This document shows, piece after piece, positions 55,044-63,535 of a DNA stretch of 64,000 bases (the stretch's first letter is position 1; each line of letters begins with the position of its first letter). The notes under the pieces are model-generated. The model did no database searches. It was not told the origin of the DNA and worked only from the letters and a program-made list of their open reading frames with translations. This DNA is from Oscillospiraceae bacterium (GTDB taxonomy: Bacteria > Bacillota > Clostridia > Oscillospirales > Oscillospiraceae). The position numbers were made by a program, and so were the translations under genes. The stretch spans positions 1-64,000 of the forward strand of contig SVKK01000003.1 in assembly GCA_015068425.1 (NCBI GenBank), in the 5' to 3' direction.

Positions 55044-56495
55044 TTACATAGAGCCTTCTTTTCCAAGTACAACCAGAACGGTTTTCAGCAGAATACGCAG
55101 ATCCATGCCGATGCTCCATTCGCGTATATACCGCTTATCAAGCTCCACAACCTCTTCAAAATCAGTAATGTTGCTTCTTCCGCTAACTTGCCAAAGTCCT
55201 GTAATTCCAGGCTTTGTTGCAAGACGCGCACGGTGATGGTAACTGTATTTTTCCCACTCATCCAAAGTTGGAGGACGGGTGCCCACGAGGGAGAGCTCAC
55301 CCTTCAGCACATTGAAAAACTGAGGGAACTCATCTATGCTGAAATCCCGAATAAAGTTTCCAATTCCTTTTTTTACAGTGCCATCGGGCAAAATCTTTGT
55401 TCCGATAATTCGCGGATCCACATCCAGTTTGAACATCATTCCGTCTTTAACGCGGTTATCCTTCATGAGCTCTGCTTTGCGTTTTTCTGCATCCGGATAC
55501 ATACTGCGGAACTTATACATCTTAAACGGTTTTCCGTTTTTGCCTACGCGCACCTGAGAGAAGAAAATCGGTCCGGGAGATTTAATATAAATCAGAGGGC
55601 CTATAATAATTGTCAGAATGCAAGTGAAAATGCATCCGACGATTCCGCCCACAATATCCATAAGTCTCTTGGCAAGAACGCTTCGCGTGGCCACATCGTT
55701 CATACTGATTGTCTGAACCAGTTTTCCTCCGATATACTGGACCTGACGAACCTGCCAGTTTTCACTGCCGACGGGCTCCAGCTCCACGTGAACCGCAATT
55801 CCCATTTCAGACAGCGTATCAACGAGATTATTGATAGCCGGGTACTGAGCAGGCAACGCAATGTATACCTCATCAACCCATTTATCGCAAATGAAATCCA
55901 AAACCGTATTTATATCCGAATTAACCGGAATGCCAGCGATAACTTCATCGGATAATTCTCTGTCCGCAAGACACATTCCCTGTACTTGGTATGTCTCCAT
56001 TTCATTGTCGCAAAGGTTCACGACTGTTTTTTCAGCCAGTTCCTCCGTTGTTATAATATAAAGAGATGTCTTGGCAGAGGATTTACCGCGTTTACGCAAA
56101 GCTCTCTTCCGAAGGATGCGGATCAGATAGGAGATCAGAACATAGCATATTGCTACCAATACAACAACAATTCTGGAAACATTCTCACTCTGCTGCAATG
56201 CGAACAGATATATAATTACAACTACTTCCGCAATAACAACATGTTTAACAGTGTGCACAAACTCCTTAAAATATCCTCTTTTGAGCACATCATTGAAAGT
56301 ATTGTTCACAATGTGCAGCAAAACCACTGTCAACAGATAAAACAGAAATATACCAAGATAGTGGGAAACAAGGGATAGCGCTTCAAGTCCGTGACGAATA
56401 AAGCTTGCCAACGCAAACGCCAAAATCAACGAAACAATGTCCAGCAGCAGAAAGTCGATATGCTTTAACCAACCCTGCGGTTTTCGTCTATACAT
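55044..56495 (-). CDS. Exopolysaccharide polyprenyl glycosylphosphotransferase
   Basis: A 483 residue initiating glycan transferase: moves a sugar-1-phosphate to undecaprenyl phosphate. Five N-terminal membrane segments (about 12-130) and a CoA-binding-like middle domain precede the catalytic sugar-transferase domain (about 280-480), which has KRLMDIVGGIVG, SPGPIFFSQVRVGKNGKPF, FIRDFSIDEFPQFFNVLKGELSLVGTRPP and KPGITGLWQVSGRS. It starts a surface polysaccharide; the neighbouring glycosyltransferases may extend it. The gene runs toward a broken ORF at 54876. Confidence 0.93.
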   Translation of the reverse strand: MYRRKPQGWLKHIDFLLLDIVSLILAFALASFIRHGLEALSLVSHYLGIFLFYLLTVVLLHIVNNTFNDVLKRGYFKEFVHTVKHVVIAEVVVIIYLFALQQSENVSRIVVVLVAICYVLISYLIRILRKRALRKRGKSSAKTSLYIITTEELAEKTVVNLCDNEMETYQVQGMCLADRELSDEVIAGIPVNSDINTVLDFICDKWVDEVYIALPAQYPAINNLVDTLSEMGIAVHVELEPVGSENWQVRQVQYIGGKLVQTISMNDVATRSVLAKRLMDIVGGIVGCIFTCILTIIIGPLIYIKSPGPIFFSQVRVGKNGKPFKMYKFRSMYPDAEKRKAELMKDNRVKDGMMFKLDVDPRIIGTKILPDGTVKKGIGNFIRDFSIDEFPQFFNVLKGELSLVGTRPPTLDEWEKYSYHHRARLATKPGITGLWQVSGRSNITDFEEVVELDKRYIREWSIGMDLRILLKTVLVVLGKEGSM

Positions 56496-56640
56496 TTTTC
56501 ACCCACACTTTCTTATGTCTTAATAATCAGGCGAAGCAATTTGTGCTTATATTTTGCATTATTTTATCATATTTTAGTATAGCGCACAAGTGTGTTTTCT
56601 TGAGAATATGCAAGCGGTTAATTGTGCACTTAAGATATTA

Positions 56641-56679
56641 AAAACGCCTCTGCTTACCTAAATAAAGCAGAGGCGTTTT
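56641..56679 (-). terminator. Terminator after the GT-C pseudogene
   Basis: Stem AAAACGCCTCTGC / GCAGAGGCGTTTT around a 13-base AT-rich loop; it starts seven bases after the stop at 56686. Confidence 0.85.
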
Positions 56680-56685
56680 AATATG

Positions 56686-58147
56686 TCAATCCGCCAGTCT
56701 ATAGAAATAAATATAGGGATTTTGGAACTGAAGCTCATATTTTTCACCCAGAACATTATCCAGTTCCGTTCCGGTTTGCTCTCTTGCGGTCAACACCCAC
56801 AAAGGATTCTGTGTCTTTACCCAGTCAATAAACTCCGGAACAATTCTTGGATTCGATACTGCCCAAGAGGACTGAAGGGTATAGTACTTATAACAAGGAA
56901 GGATGTCACCCGCCAGGTAATCCATTGCCATAATTTCATATCCAATCACGGAATCCCGTTCTTCCGGAGGGATTTTCTCCATATCCTCAGCAACACAGGT
57001 ATACCTTGGGTTATCATCTACATACACTTCTCCCGCAAGTTTCCATGTACGTTCTGCCGTAATATTGAGATAATAAATAGCGCATAGCAAAGCAAGCCAC
57101 ATTGCAACAGAGCGCAGGTTAAAAGAGACATATCGGCAGAGTATCAGATAGTAGAGCGGAACAAAAACCAAAAAATAATGAGGAAAACGATTTGCAACCC
57201 ATAGATTCAAAATGTTCATTATCAAAGTGAACAGTAGTATAAAATCCGCACACTCAAATTTATGGTCTTTAATTACTTTTACTGCAATAAGTGCCAGAGA
57301 AAGGATCATCGGGAAATACAGCATTATAAAAAGTTTCATATCGTGCTGCACCGAAATATGCCCTGTATTCCCGGCATACTTGAAATTATAAATAAACGTT
57401 GCATATATCATCTCACTTAGAGATGAATTAAGATAAAAATATATTGCTGTTGGGATAAAAACCACAAGAATACCGATAAGCCCGAAAACGAGATTCCAAA
57501 CGAGGTTAAGATACTGCTTTCTGTAAATCAGATAAATCATGATTGCAAAAACACCCGCCGCAATAGTTACGCCATTGTTCATACGCAGCAGCGAAGTTAT
57601 TGCGAAGCAGATACCATATATCATAGCCCAAAGTCTGGGATGAGTTGGATTTTCTTTTGCATTCAGCGTATATTTGACGAAGAAATAACAGGAGCAGGAA
57701 ATAACCGGTAAAGAATACTCCTCTGTCAGATTTCCATTCTCCATCGTGTAGAGCGGACAGCTCCACACACACAAATAGAAAAATTGCTTCTACCACCCAC
57801 TTGTATTTACATTGAGGACGGAGCATTTTGCCTGTGAAATACAAAAAGTAAACAGTAATAAGTCCGGAAATACATTGCAGCAAGAATATTCCCGTACGTC
57901 CGCCAAGCAGATGACCCAAGGCATCTATCATAAAAATAACGGGCCCCTTATGGTCGAAAAGCTCGGTATATAGTCCTTTGCCTTCAACCATGCCCTTTCC
58001 CAGCAGGGAAAAAATGGCAGAATCCCATCCGAAGCAGTTCGGATAAAGCGGACTTGTGTAGCACGAAAAACCTATCATTGATACGATAAAAATAACACTG
58101 ATAAGCGATAATGAAATATAATCTCTTTTGGTAACTTTCTTTTCCAT
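56686..58147 (-). pseudogene. GT-C (GT39-like) membrane glycosyltransferase, frameshifted
   Basis: Two overlapping ORFs in different frames (57506-58147 and 56686-57774) together encode one ~480 residue multi-pass transferase. The first part has the N-terminal luminal motif region GWDSAIFSLLGKGMVEG and DHKGPVIF; the second holds the rest of the membrane segments and the soluble tail. They join in the stretch 57764-57783, which contains CACACACAC and an A5 run (GT repeat and T5 on the coding strand). Gain of one GT unit, or loss of one T, restores one frame reading VCVWSCPLYTMENG. It may be a recent pseudogene, a phase-variable gene or a sequencing artefact. AT-rich relative to its neighbours. 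Confidence 0.75.
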
Positions 58148-58230
58148 AGTCTACCCCGGTTTCTCAAACAGTGCTGTAATAACTTGAGAATATGATAACA
58201 TAATTTGGATTGCTGCGCAATAGAATGTGA

Positions 58231-58374
58231 TTTTTCATAATCCCGTTCTCAGCACTTATTCTTATTCGTGTAATCATTCTTGCGATAGATATCGTTCTTG
58301 CAGCTTGTATTTATTTAGTATTAAAGCGATGTTCCCCCAAACTTCTGAAAGTAATTACAGGCGGCAGAGTTTAA
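58231..58374 (+). pseudogene. Fragment encoding a hydrophobic segment
   Basis: An open frame of 47 codons without a start codon, between a TGA and a TAA. It encodes a hydrophobic stretch (LIRVIILAIDIVLAACIYLV) then KRCSPKLLKVITGG, like the C-terminal end of a polytopic membrane protein such as a glycan flippase. Possibly a decayed glycan gene; the rest of the 264 bp gap before spo0A shows nothing. Confidence 0.25.
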
Positions 58375-58412
58375 AAAAAAGCCGTGCATCTTAATTGATG
58401 CACGGCTTTTTT
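58373..58412 (-). terminator. Terminator of spo0A
   Basis: Perfect 10 bp stem GCCGTGCATC / GATGCACGGC, loop TTAATT, with A8 and T6 on the two sides; overlaps the spo0A stop. Confidence 0.9.
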
Positions 58413-59196
58413 ATCTTGCTTTCCGTCTCATATCAAGGCAGAGGCGGTCGGCTATCATTGCAATGAATTCACTGTTGGTAGGTTTCCCTTTAATATTGCT
58501 GACTGTGTATCCGAAAAAGCGCTGAAGCGTTTCGAGGTCCCCCCTATCCCAGGCTACCTCAATTGCATGTCGGATGGCTCGCTCAACGCGGGAAGGGGTT
58601 GTTCCGTATTTTTTTGCCACAGTGGGATACAGCACCTTTGTCACCGCATTTATCACATCCATATCATTTATGGTTATGATAATCGCTTCACGAAGATATT
58701 GATAACCCTTTATATGCGCAGGAACACCGATTTCATGAATAATTTCCGTTACTGTGGACTCCAGGCTGCTCTCAGCAGATTTGGACTCCGCAGCAGGCAT
58801 TGCCAGGGGCATTATTTTCCCTCTGGGCACAACAGATTCACGGATATGGCGCGTAAGTTCTGCCATATCGCAAGGCTTGGGCACAAAATAGTAAGCGCCC
58901 TCCTCAGCACATCTTGCCACCATAGCTTCGTTATAAAAGGCGGATACCACCATTATAACGGTATCCATCCCGGACTGTGTTAAACGCTGCATAACGCCAA
59001 ATCCGTCCACCTTAGGCAATACCAGATCAAGAAGCAGTACATCCGGTTTCACGCTCGCTGCAAGACTTACCGCTTCCATTCCGTCTCCCGCCGCAGCCAC
59101 CACTTCTATATCGCTCTCCCGGCCAAGGGCATCAGCCAACAGGCGTCTGAAATCTTCCCCGCCGTCAGCAATCATAACCCGTATCTTAGTTTCCAT
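58411..59196 (-). CDS. spo0A: Stage 0 sporulation protein A
   Basis: Master regulator of sporulation onset. The 261 residues comprise a receiver (Asp57 in [13 protein letters not shown], Ser85, Lys107 in VPKP) and the Spo0A DNA-binding domain with the recognition region [23 protein letters not shown] and C-terminal [24 protein letters not shown]. Length is normal. Odd point: the acidic pocket reads IADGGED, so the second acidic residue of the usual DD pair is Gly12. GGAGG is close to the ATG. Two candidate 0A boxes lie upstream. Confidence 0.97.
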   Translation of the reverse strand: METKIRVMIADGGEDFRRLLADALGRESDIEVVAAAGDGMEAVSLAASVKPDVLLLDLVLPKVDGFGVMQRLTQSGMDTVIMVVSAFYNEAMVARCAEEGAYYFVPKPCDMAELTRHIRESVVPRGKIMPLAMPAAESKSAESSLESTVTEIIHEIGVPAHIKGYQYLREAIIITINDMDVINAVTKVLYPTVAKKYGTTPSRVERAIRHAIEVAWDRGDLETLQRFFGYTVSNIKGKPTNSEFIAMIADRLCLDMRRKAR

Positions 59197-59272
59197 AATG
59201 TTTCCTCCAGATTGTAATTAAACTCACGGCTTCACCTTATGTTTTTCGTGGAAACACCGTTAATTTAAGATT

Positions 59273-59301
59273 AATTTACCATATATACCTCATTTTTGCA
59301 A
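59273..59301 (-). promoter_or_regulatory. Candidate spo0A promoter
   Basis: Minus strand TTGCAA, 17 bp spacer, TAAATT, about 75 bp upstream of spo0A. A sigma-H promoter was not recognised. Confidence 0.4.
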
Positions 59302-59342
59302 TAAAACTACCCTGTATAAGCCCTCACTTTTTGTTTACATAA

Positions 59343-59381
59343 TTCGACATAAAATATTATTTTCTCCCCTTTATTTCGACA
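59343..59381 (-). promoter_or_regulatory. Pair of Spo0A boxes upstream of spo0A
   Basis: Two exact TGTCGAA sites on the minus strand (59343-59349 and 59375-59381), 32 bp apart (about three helical turns), 42 and 74 bp upstream of the candidate -35. A third near-match CGTCGAA is at 59438-59444. This fits autoregulation by Spo0A. Confidence 0.55.
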
Positions 59382-59493
59382 TATCTCATCCTCTTTCCCA
59401 CCATTACGTCATCTTTTGCACAAATGCCGTCGATTGCCGTCGAAATGTTTTTTATAAAAAATTCGAGTTCTATAGAAAACAGGAGAATTTGAA

Positions 59494-59616
59494 ATGTGCA
59501 AAACTACTGAAAACCGAACACATTCCTTGCAATATATTTCGGTATATGATATTCTTATTCTGACATTTGGGTGTGCTCTGTTCGCACGAAGCAGGCAGCA
59601 TAAGTTTTTCACATAA
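59494..59616 (+). CDS. Small hypothetical protein ORF
   Basis: A 40 codon ORF with ATG preceded by AGGAG eight bases upstream. It has a short polar N-terminus, a moderately hydrophobic middle (YDILILTFGCALFA) and a basic end (RSRQHKF). It lies in the 575 bp divergent gap between spo0A and the broken GT2 gene. No family is recognised; it may be chance. Confidence 0.3.
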   Translation: MCKTTENRTHSLQYISVYDILILTFGCALFARSRQHKFFT

Positions 59617-59771
59617 TCGCACATAGAAAGGTATTTATCCGCAGAAATCAAACATTGAAGTACTGCGTACGGGTTTAAAATATCCAAAGCAATTTTTATT
59701 CTTCCAATAGATACCGCCTTAGCCGCAAAGGTGATTTCCCAAGGAGATAGGGAAGCTGTTCCTATCTTTCT

Positions 59772-60770
59772 ATGAAAGAGAAAGATGTTATTTTAGGAGA
59801 GGTTAACATACTTTTGACAATCGTTGTACCATGTTATAATGAGGAAGATGCCCTTCCGTATTTTTTTGAAGAAGTACGAAAAGTAGCAGACGCCATGTCA
59901 GACAAATATAATCTTGCGTTTGAGTTTTTGTTTATAAACGACGGATCAAAAGACAAAACTCTCGATCTGCTGCGAAGCTATTCAAGCGTAGATAAGTGAG
60001 CTCAATATGTATCGTTTTCCAGAAACTTTGGTAAAGAGGCTGCAATGTATGCCGGACTATCCCGTGCAAAAGGCGATTATGTTGCCATAATGGATGCGGA
60101 TATGCAGGATCCTCCCTCTCTGCCTCCCGAAATGTATGAATCACTGCTAAGTGGAGAGTATGACTCGGTAGCAACTCGGCGTGTGGACCGAACCGGTGAG
60201 CCTCCTATTCGCAGCTTTTTTGCCCGCCTTTTTTATAAGCTCATAAAGAAAATATCTGATTCAGATATCGTAGATGGAGCACGTGATTTTCGGCTTATGA
60301 AACGCCAAATGGTGGATGCAATTGTTTCCATGGGAGAAGTTAACCGCTTTTCAAAAGGTATTTTTGGATGGGTTGGCTTTAGAACCAAATGGCTCCCCTA
60401 CGAAAATGTTGAGCGTGTAGCCGGGGAAACAAAATGGTCCTTCTGGAAACTATTCCTCTATTCTCTGCAAGGCATTATCGCCTTTTCTACCGTCCCTCTT
60501 GCGATTTCTTCTCTCTTAGGCGTTATTGCATGCATTGTTGCATTCATTATGATTATAGTAATTATTATGAAGACCTTGATTTGGGGAGATCCCGTAGGTG
60601 GATGGCCATCTCTGGTCTGCATCATTATGTTTATGGGAGGATTGCAGTTGTTCTGTATGGGCATTCTCGGACAATATCTTTCCAAAACATATCTCGAAAC
60701 AAAGAAACGTCCGATTTTTATCATTGCGGAAACTAACGAGGATCTAAACGATGAAGCGGAAACTCATTGA
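59772..60770 (+). pseudogene. GT2 glycosyltransferase (GtrB-like) interrupted by one TGA
   Basis: One reading frame of 333 codons broken only by a TGA at 59997-59999. The first part has VVPCYNEEDALPYF and INDGSKDKTLDLL; directly after the stop the frame continues AQYVSFSRNFGKEAAMYAG, then the DXD region MDADMQDPP and two C-terminal membrane segments ending GILGQYLSKTYLETKKRPIF. The downstream part also has an ATG at 60045, but it would lack the nucleotide-binding start. A single CGA-to-TGA-type change explains it. It overlaps gtrA by 20 bases, showing the original operon. Confidence 0.8.
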
Positions 60771-61155
60771 TAAGACGGTCATTAAATTTCTGATTGTTGG
60801 CGTAATAAACACTCTCGTTGGAGCGGGAACAATGTTCCTGCTGTATAATTTGGCGCATTGTTCCTATTGGTTATCCTCGGCCGCAAACTACATTGCCGGC
60901 GGAACAGTTAGTTTTTTTCTAAACAAGTATTTCACATTCCAAAACAAGGAAAGATCCCTGAAGCAGCTTGTAAAATTTGTTCTCACAGTGAGCGTATGTT
61001 ATTTCATTGCTTACGGTGCTGCAAAACCCCTTGTATTACTTCTCTTAGAAGGACAGACTGCCACAATTCAGGAAAACATCGCAATGTTTACCGGTATGGT
61101 TCTGTACACAGGACTGAACTATTTGGGGCAGCGATTCTTTGCATTCAAAAAATAA
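60751..61155 (+). CDS. GtrA-family membrane protein
   Basis: A 134 residue protein with four membrane segments, matching the GtrA/flippase-like family (VIKFLIVGVINTLVGAGTMFLLY, NYIAGGTVSFFLNKYFTFQ, LNYLGQRFFAFK). These proteins are thought to flip or handle undecaprenyl-phosphate sugars made by GtrB. It overlaps the broken GT2 gene by 20 bases and is intact itself, so it may serve the other GtrB-like enzyme at 53876. Confidence 0.85.
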   Translation: MKRKLIDKTVIKFLIVGVINTLVGAGTMFLLYNLAHCSYWLSSAANYIAGGTVSFFLNKYFTFQNKERSLKQLVKFVLTVSVCYFIAYGAAKPLVLLLLEGQTATIQENIAMFTGMVLYTGLNYLGQRFFAFKK

Positions 61156-61319
61156 CTCTTTTGCCAGAAGGACAGCCTGAATCTAAGCGTACGGTGCTGT
61201 TTATGCATAAATCGCTTTAACAGCTGTGTAGTTATCTAATATCTATGCACCAATATGGGCGACAAAAGCACTTGTTATCTCGTATTAGATAGTTCCTGTA
61301 AATCGAACAATAACAAAAC

Positions 61320-61367
61320 ACCCTCTGATGTGGGAAAATGAAAGTACCACATCAAAGGGTATTTTTA
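61320..61367 (+). terminator. Terminator after gtrA-like gene
   Basis: Stem ACCCT-TGATGTGG / CCACATCA-AGGGT with one internal mismatch and a 13-base loop, followed by ATTTTTATTTT. The 165 bp between gtrA and this site contain only a weak inverted repeat (TATCTAATA and TATTAGATA), nothing coding. Confidence 0.7.
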
Positions 61368-61435
61368 TTTTGTGCTAATCGCGCACTCCGGAGCCATATG
61401 CAGGAAAGAGCAAGCCCCTTTAATTATTATGGAGT

Positions 61436-63415
61436 TTATGCAGCAACCTTGCTTTTCATCACAAAGCTCTGGAAAAGGAATACAAGGACTATGACAACAA
61501 GTCCGATTATATCTGTCAGACCGCCGGGTATGATGAGCAGCAACCCAGCCGCTATCACAACAATACGAAGTACCCAGTGCAGGGGCTTGGCAAGGTAGCC
61601 GCTAAGTCCGGCAGCTACGCCGAATATGCCGACAATTGCCGTAACAGTTATCTGGATAACCTCCCAAACACCCGTATCAATAAACAGCATTGCGGGGTTC
61701 ATAGCGAACACATATGGAACAATGAAAGCCGCGATGGCAAGGCGCGTTGCGTTGATGCCCGTCTTCATGGGGTTGGCCTTTGCGATGGCGCTTCCCGCAT
61801 AGGCTGCAAGAGCAACGGGAGGAGTTATATCGGCAACAATGCCGAAATAGAACACGAAGAAGTGAGCTGCAAGGGTGTCCACACCAAGCTTAACAAGGAT
61901 GGGCGCACAGGTGGATGCCATAATGCAGTAGTTTGCGGTGGTGGGAACACCCATACCCAATACTATACAGCAAAGCATAGTCAGGAAAAGACCGATGAAT
62001 ATGTTGTTGCCGGCAACATTTACAACCGCATTAATTATGTTGGAGGCAAGTCCTGTAACGGTTATGCAACCGGTGATGATGCCAGCGACGGCGCAGGCGG
62101 AGGCAACGGAGATGCAGCTTTTCGCACCTGCTTCAAGAGCTTCCACGAACTTGCCGAGAGTGCGCACAACAGCTCTGCCTCCGGAGTGGTTCTCTTTAAC
62201 TATAAAGCTGACTACTATTGCGGCAAAAATTGCGGTTGCAGCGGAAAATGCCATAGTGTTGCGTCCGCTGGTCACGAGGTAGACGAGAATAATGAGCGGG
62301 AGAAGCAGATAGCTTTTCTTGATCAAAGCCCAGACTTTTGGCAGGCTCTCCTTGGAGATGCCCTTAAGGCCAAGCTTCTTTGCTTCAAGATGAACTGCGA
62401 TGAATATTCCAGCGAAGTAGAGCACTGCCGGCAGAATTGCCTTGACGATTATATTTGAATAAGCAACACCCGTAAATTCAGCCATAAGAAAGGCTGCGGC
62501 ACCCATAATCGGCGGCATTATCTGGCCTCCGGTGGAAGCTGCCGCTTCAACAGCTCCGGCAAATTCGGGCTTATAGCCATTATCCTTCATCATGGGTATG
62601 GTGATGGAACCGGTGGTAACGGTATTGCCTACGGAAGAACCGCTTACCATTCCGCAAAGCGCGGAGGATACAACAGCGACCTTTGCAGGTCCACCCGCAG
62701 CTGCACCGAAAAGCCTGTTGGCAAGACTGATAAAGTATTCTGCAATTCCCGTTTTCTCAAGGAATGCACCAAAAATAATAAATATAACTATATATTTGCT
62801 GCATACATTGACAGGGGTGGTGAGAACTCCGTTTTCGCCGTAGAAAAGCTCATATACAACTCGGCGAAGGGAAAGATTTTTGCCTATAAATGCATATAGC
62901 ACGAAAAAGCCGGCGACAAAAAGAATTGGCAGCCCAACACTTCGGCGGCAAAGCTCCACAATAGATAGTATTCCGATTATGCCTATAACCAGCAGTGCGG
63001 GGTTTTTTGCAACGCCGCCATAGCTGAGCTTTACTATGTCCATCGCATTGAAGGCATAATAGAAGAACGCTCCCGCGCCAAGAACCATAATGACTATGTC
63101 ATACCAAGGAATATGGTTTGCCCGGACATGTTTCTTGCTGGCGGGATAATTAAGATAGCCTATAACAATTATAAGGCCGACAAAGCTTGTAAGACGTGCC
63201 TGCTCAAGCATTGCGGGACCAAGAGTGACATAGATGCAAAATGCGGAAAACAGTGCCATAAATATGCGTATTGCAACCGCACTCTTTCCTGTCCAGATAC
63301 GGGTGTTGCTCTCTCTGTCATACTTTCGCATAACAGACTCAACATCCAACTCAGTATCCGGAATGTTTACGGTTTTGTTGCGGTCCTCAACTGATTTTTT
63401 TCTGAATATCGCCAT
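61436..63415 (-). CDS. TRAP transporter fused permease (TAXI type)
   Basis: A 659 residue membrane protein in which the small (DctQ-like) and large (DctM-like) TRAP permease subunits are fused, with about 16 to 18 membrane segments. The large-subunit signature is seen in SSALCGMVSGSSVGNTVTTGSITIPMMK and AAASTGGQIMPPIMGAAAF. Together with the TAXI-type binding protein upstream it imports organic acids or similar substrates using an ion gradient; substrate unknown. It starts 120 bp after the binding protein stop. Confidence 0.92.
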   Translation of the reverse strand: MAIFRKKSVEDRNKTVNIPDTELDVESVMRKYDRESNTRIWTGKSAVAIRIFMALFSAFCIYVTLGPAMLEQARLTSFVGLIIVIGYLNYPASKKHVRANHIPWYDIVIMVLGAGAFFYYAFNAMDIVKLSYGGVAKNPALLVIGIIGILSIVELCRRSVGLPILFVAGFFVLYAFIGKNLSLRRVVYELFYGENGVLTTPVNVCSKYIVIFIIFGAFLEKTGIAEYFISLANRLFGAAAGGPAKVAVVSSALCGMVSGSSVGNTVTTGSITIPMMKDNGYKPEFAGAVEAAASTGGQIMPPIMGAAAFLMAEFTGVAYSNIIVKAILPAVLYFAGIFIAVHLEAKKLGLKGISKESLPKVWALIKKSYLLLPLIILVYLVTSGRNTMAFSAATAIFAAIVVSFIVKENHSGGRAVVRTLGKFVEALEAGAKSCISVASACAVAGIITGCITVTGLASNIINAVVNVAGNNIFIGLFLTMLCCIVLGMGVPTTANYCIMASTCAPILVKLGVDTLAAHFFVFYFGIVADITPPVALAAYAGSAIAKANPMKTGINATRLAIAAFIVPYVFAMNPAMLFIDTGVWEVIQITVTAIVGIFGVAAGLSGYLAKPLHWVLRIVVIAAGLLLIIPGGLTDIIGLVVIVLVFLFQSFVMKSKVAA

Positions 63416-63474
63416 CAGAGGGCCTCCTTTGCTGAGATTAACGCTTTCTTAACGAGGAGCAATAAAATGACATC

Positions 63475-63504
63475 GGCTGCGGCGCCTGATTAAGCGCCGC
63501 AGCC
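63475..63504 (-). terminator. GC-rich hairpin between binding protein and permease genes
   Basis: Perfect 11 bp stem GGCTGCGGCGC / GCGCCGCAGCC with an eight-base loop and only a weak T tail. Probably a partial terminator that keeps the permease below the binding protein in amount. Confidence 0.6.
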
Positions 63505-63535
63505 TCTATAAATTCTTCAGGGGTAGACGAGCGGT

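Noticed and set aside
59814-59840. TTGACA and TATAAT within the start of the broken GT2 gene
   Set aside because: The spacer is only 15 bp and the TATAAT is formed by the conserved Cys-Tyr-Asn codons of the CYNE motif, so it is probably coincidental.
59997-59999. Selenocysteine at the TGA of the GT2 gene
   Set aside because: No Sec-containing relatives are known for this family, the position is variable, and no clear SECIS-like hairpin directly follows.
61215-61300. Inverted repeat TATCTAATA / TATTAGATA after the GtrA-like gene, considered as a MITE or attachment site
   Set aside because: Arms are short and imperfect, with no flanking duplication, no second copy in the window and no integrase.
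61577-62458. Long plus-strand ORF opposite the TRAP permease
   Set aside because: Low-complexity Cys/Gly/Asn-rich translation typical of an antisense shadow; the minus-strand permease is well supported.
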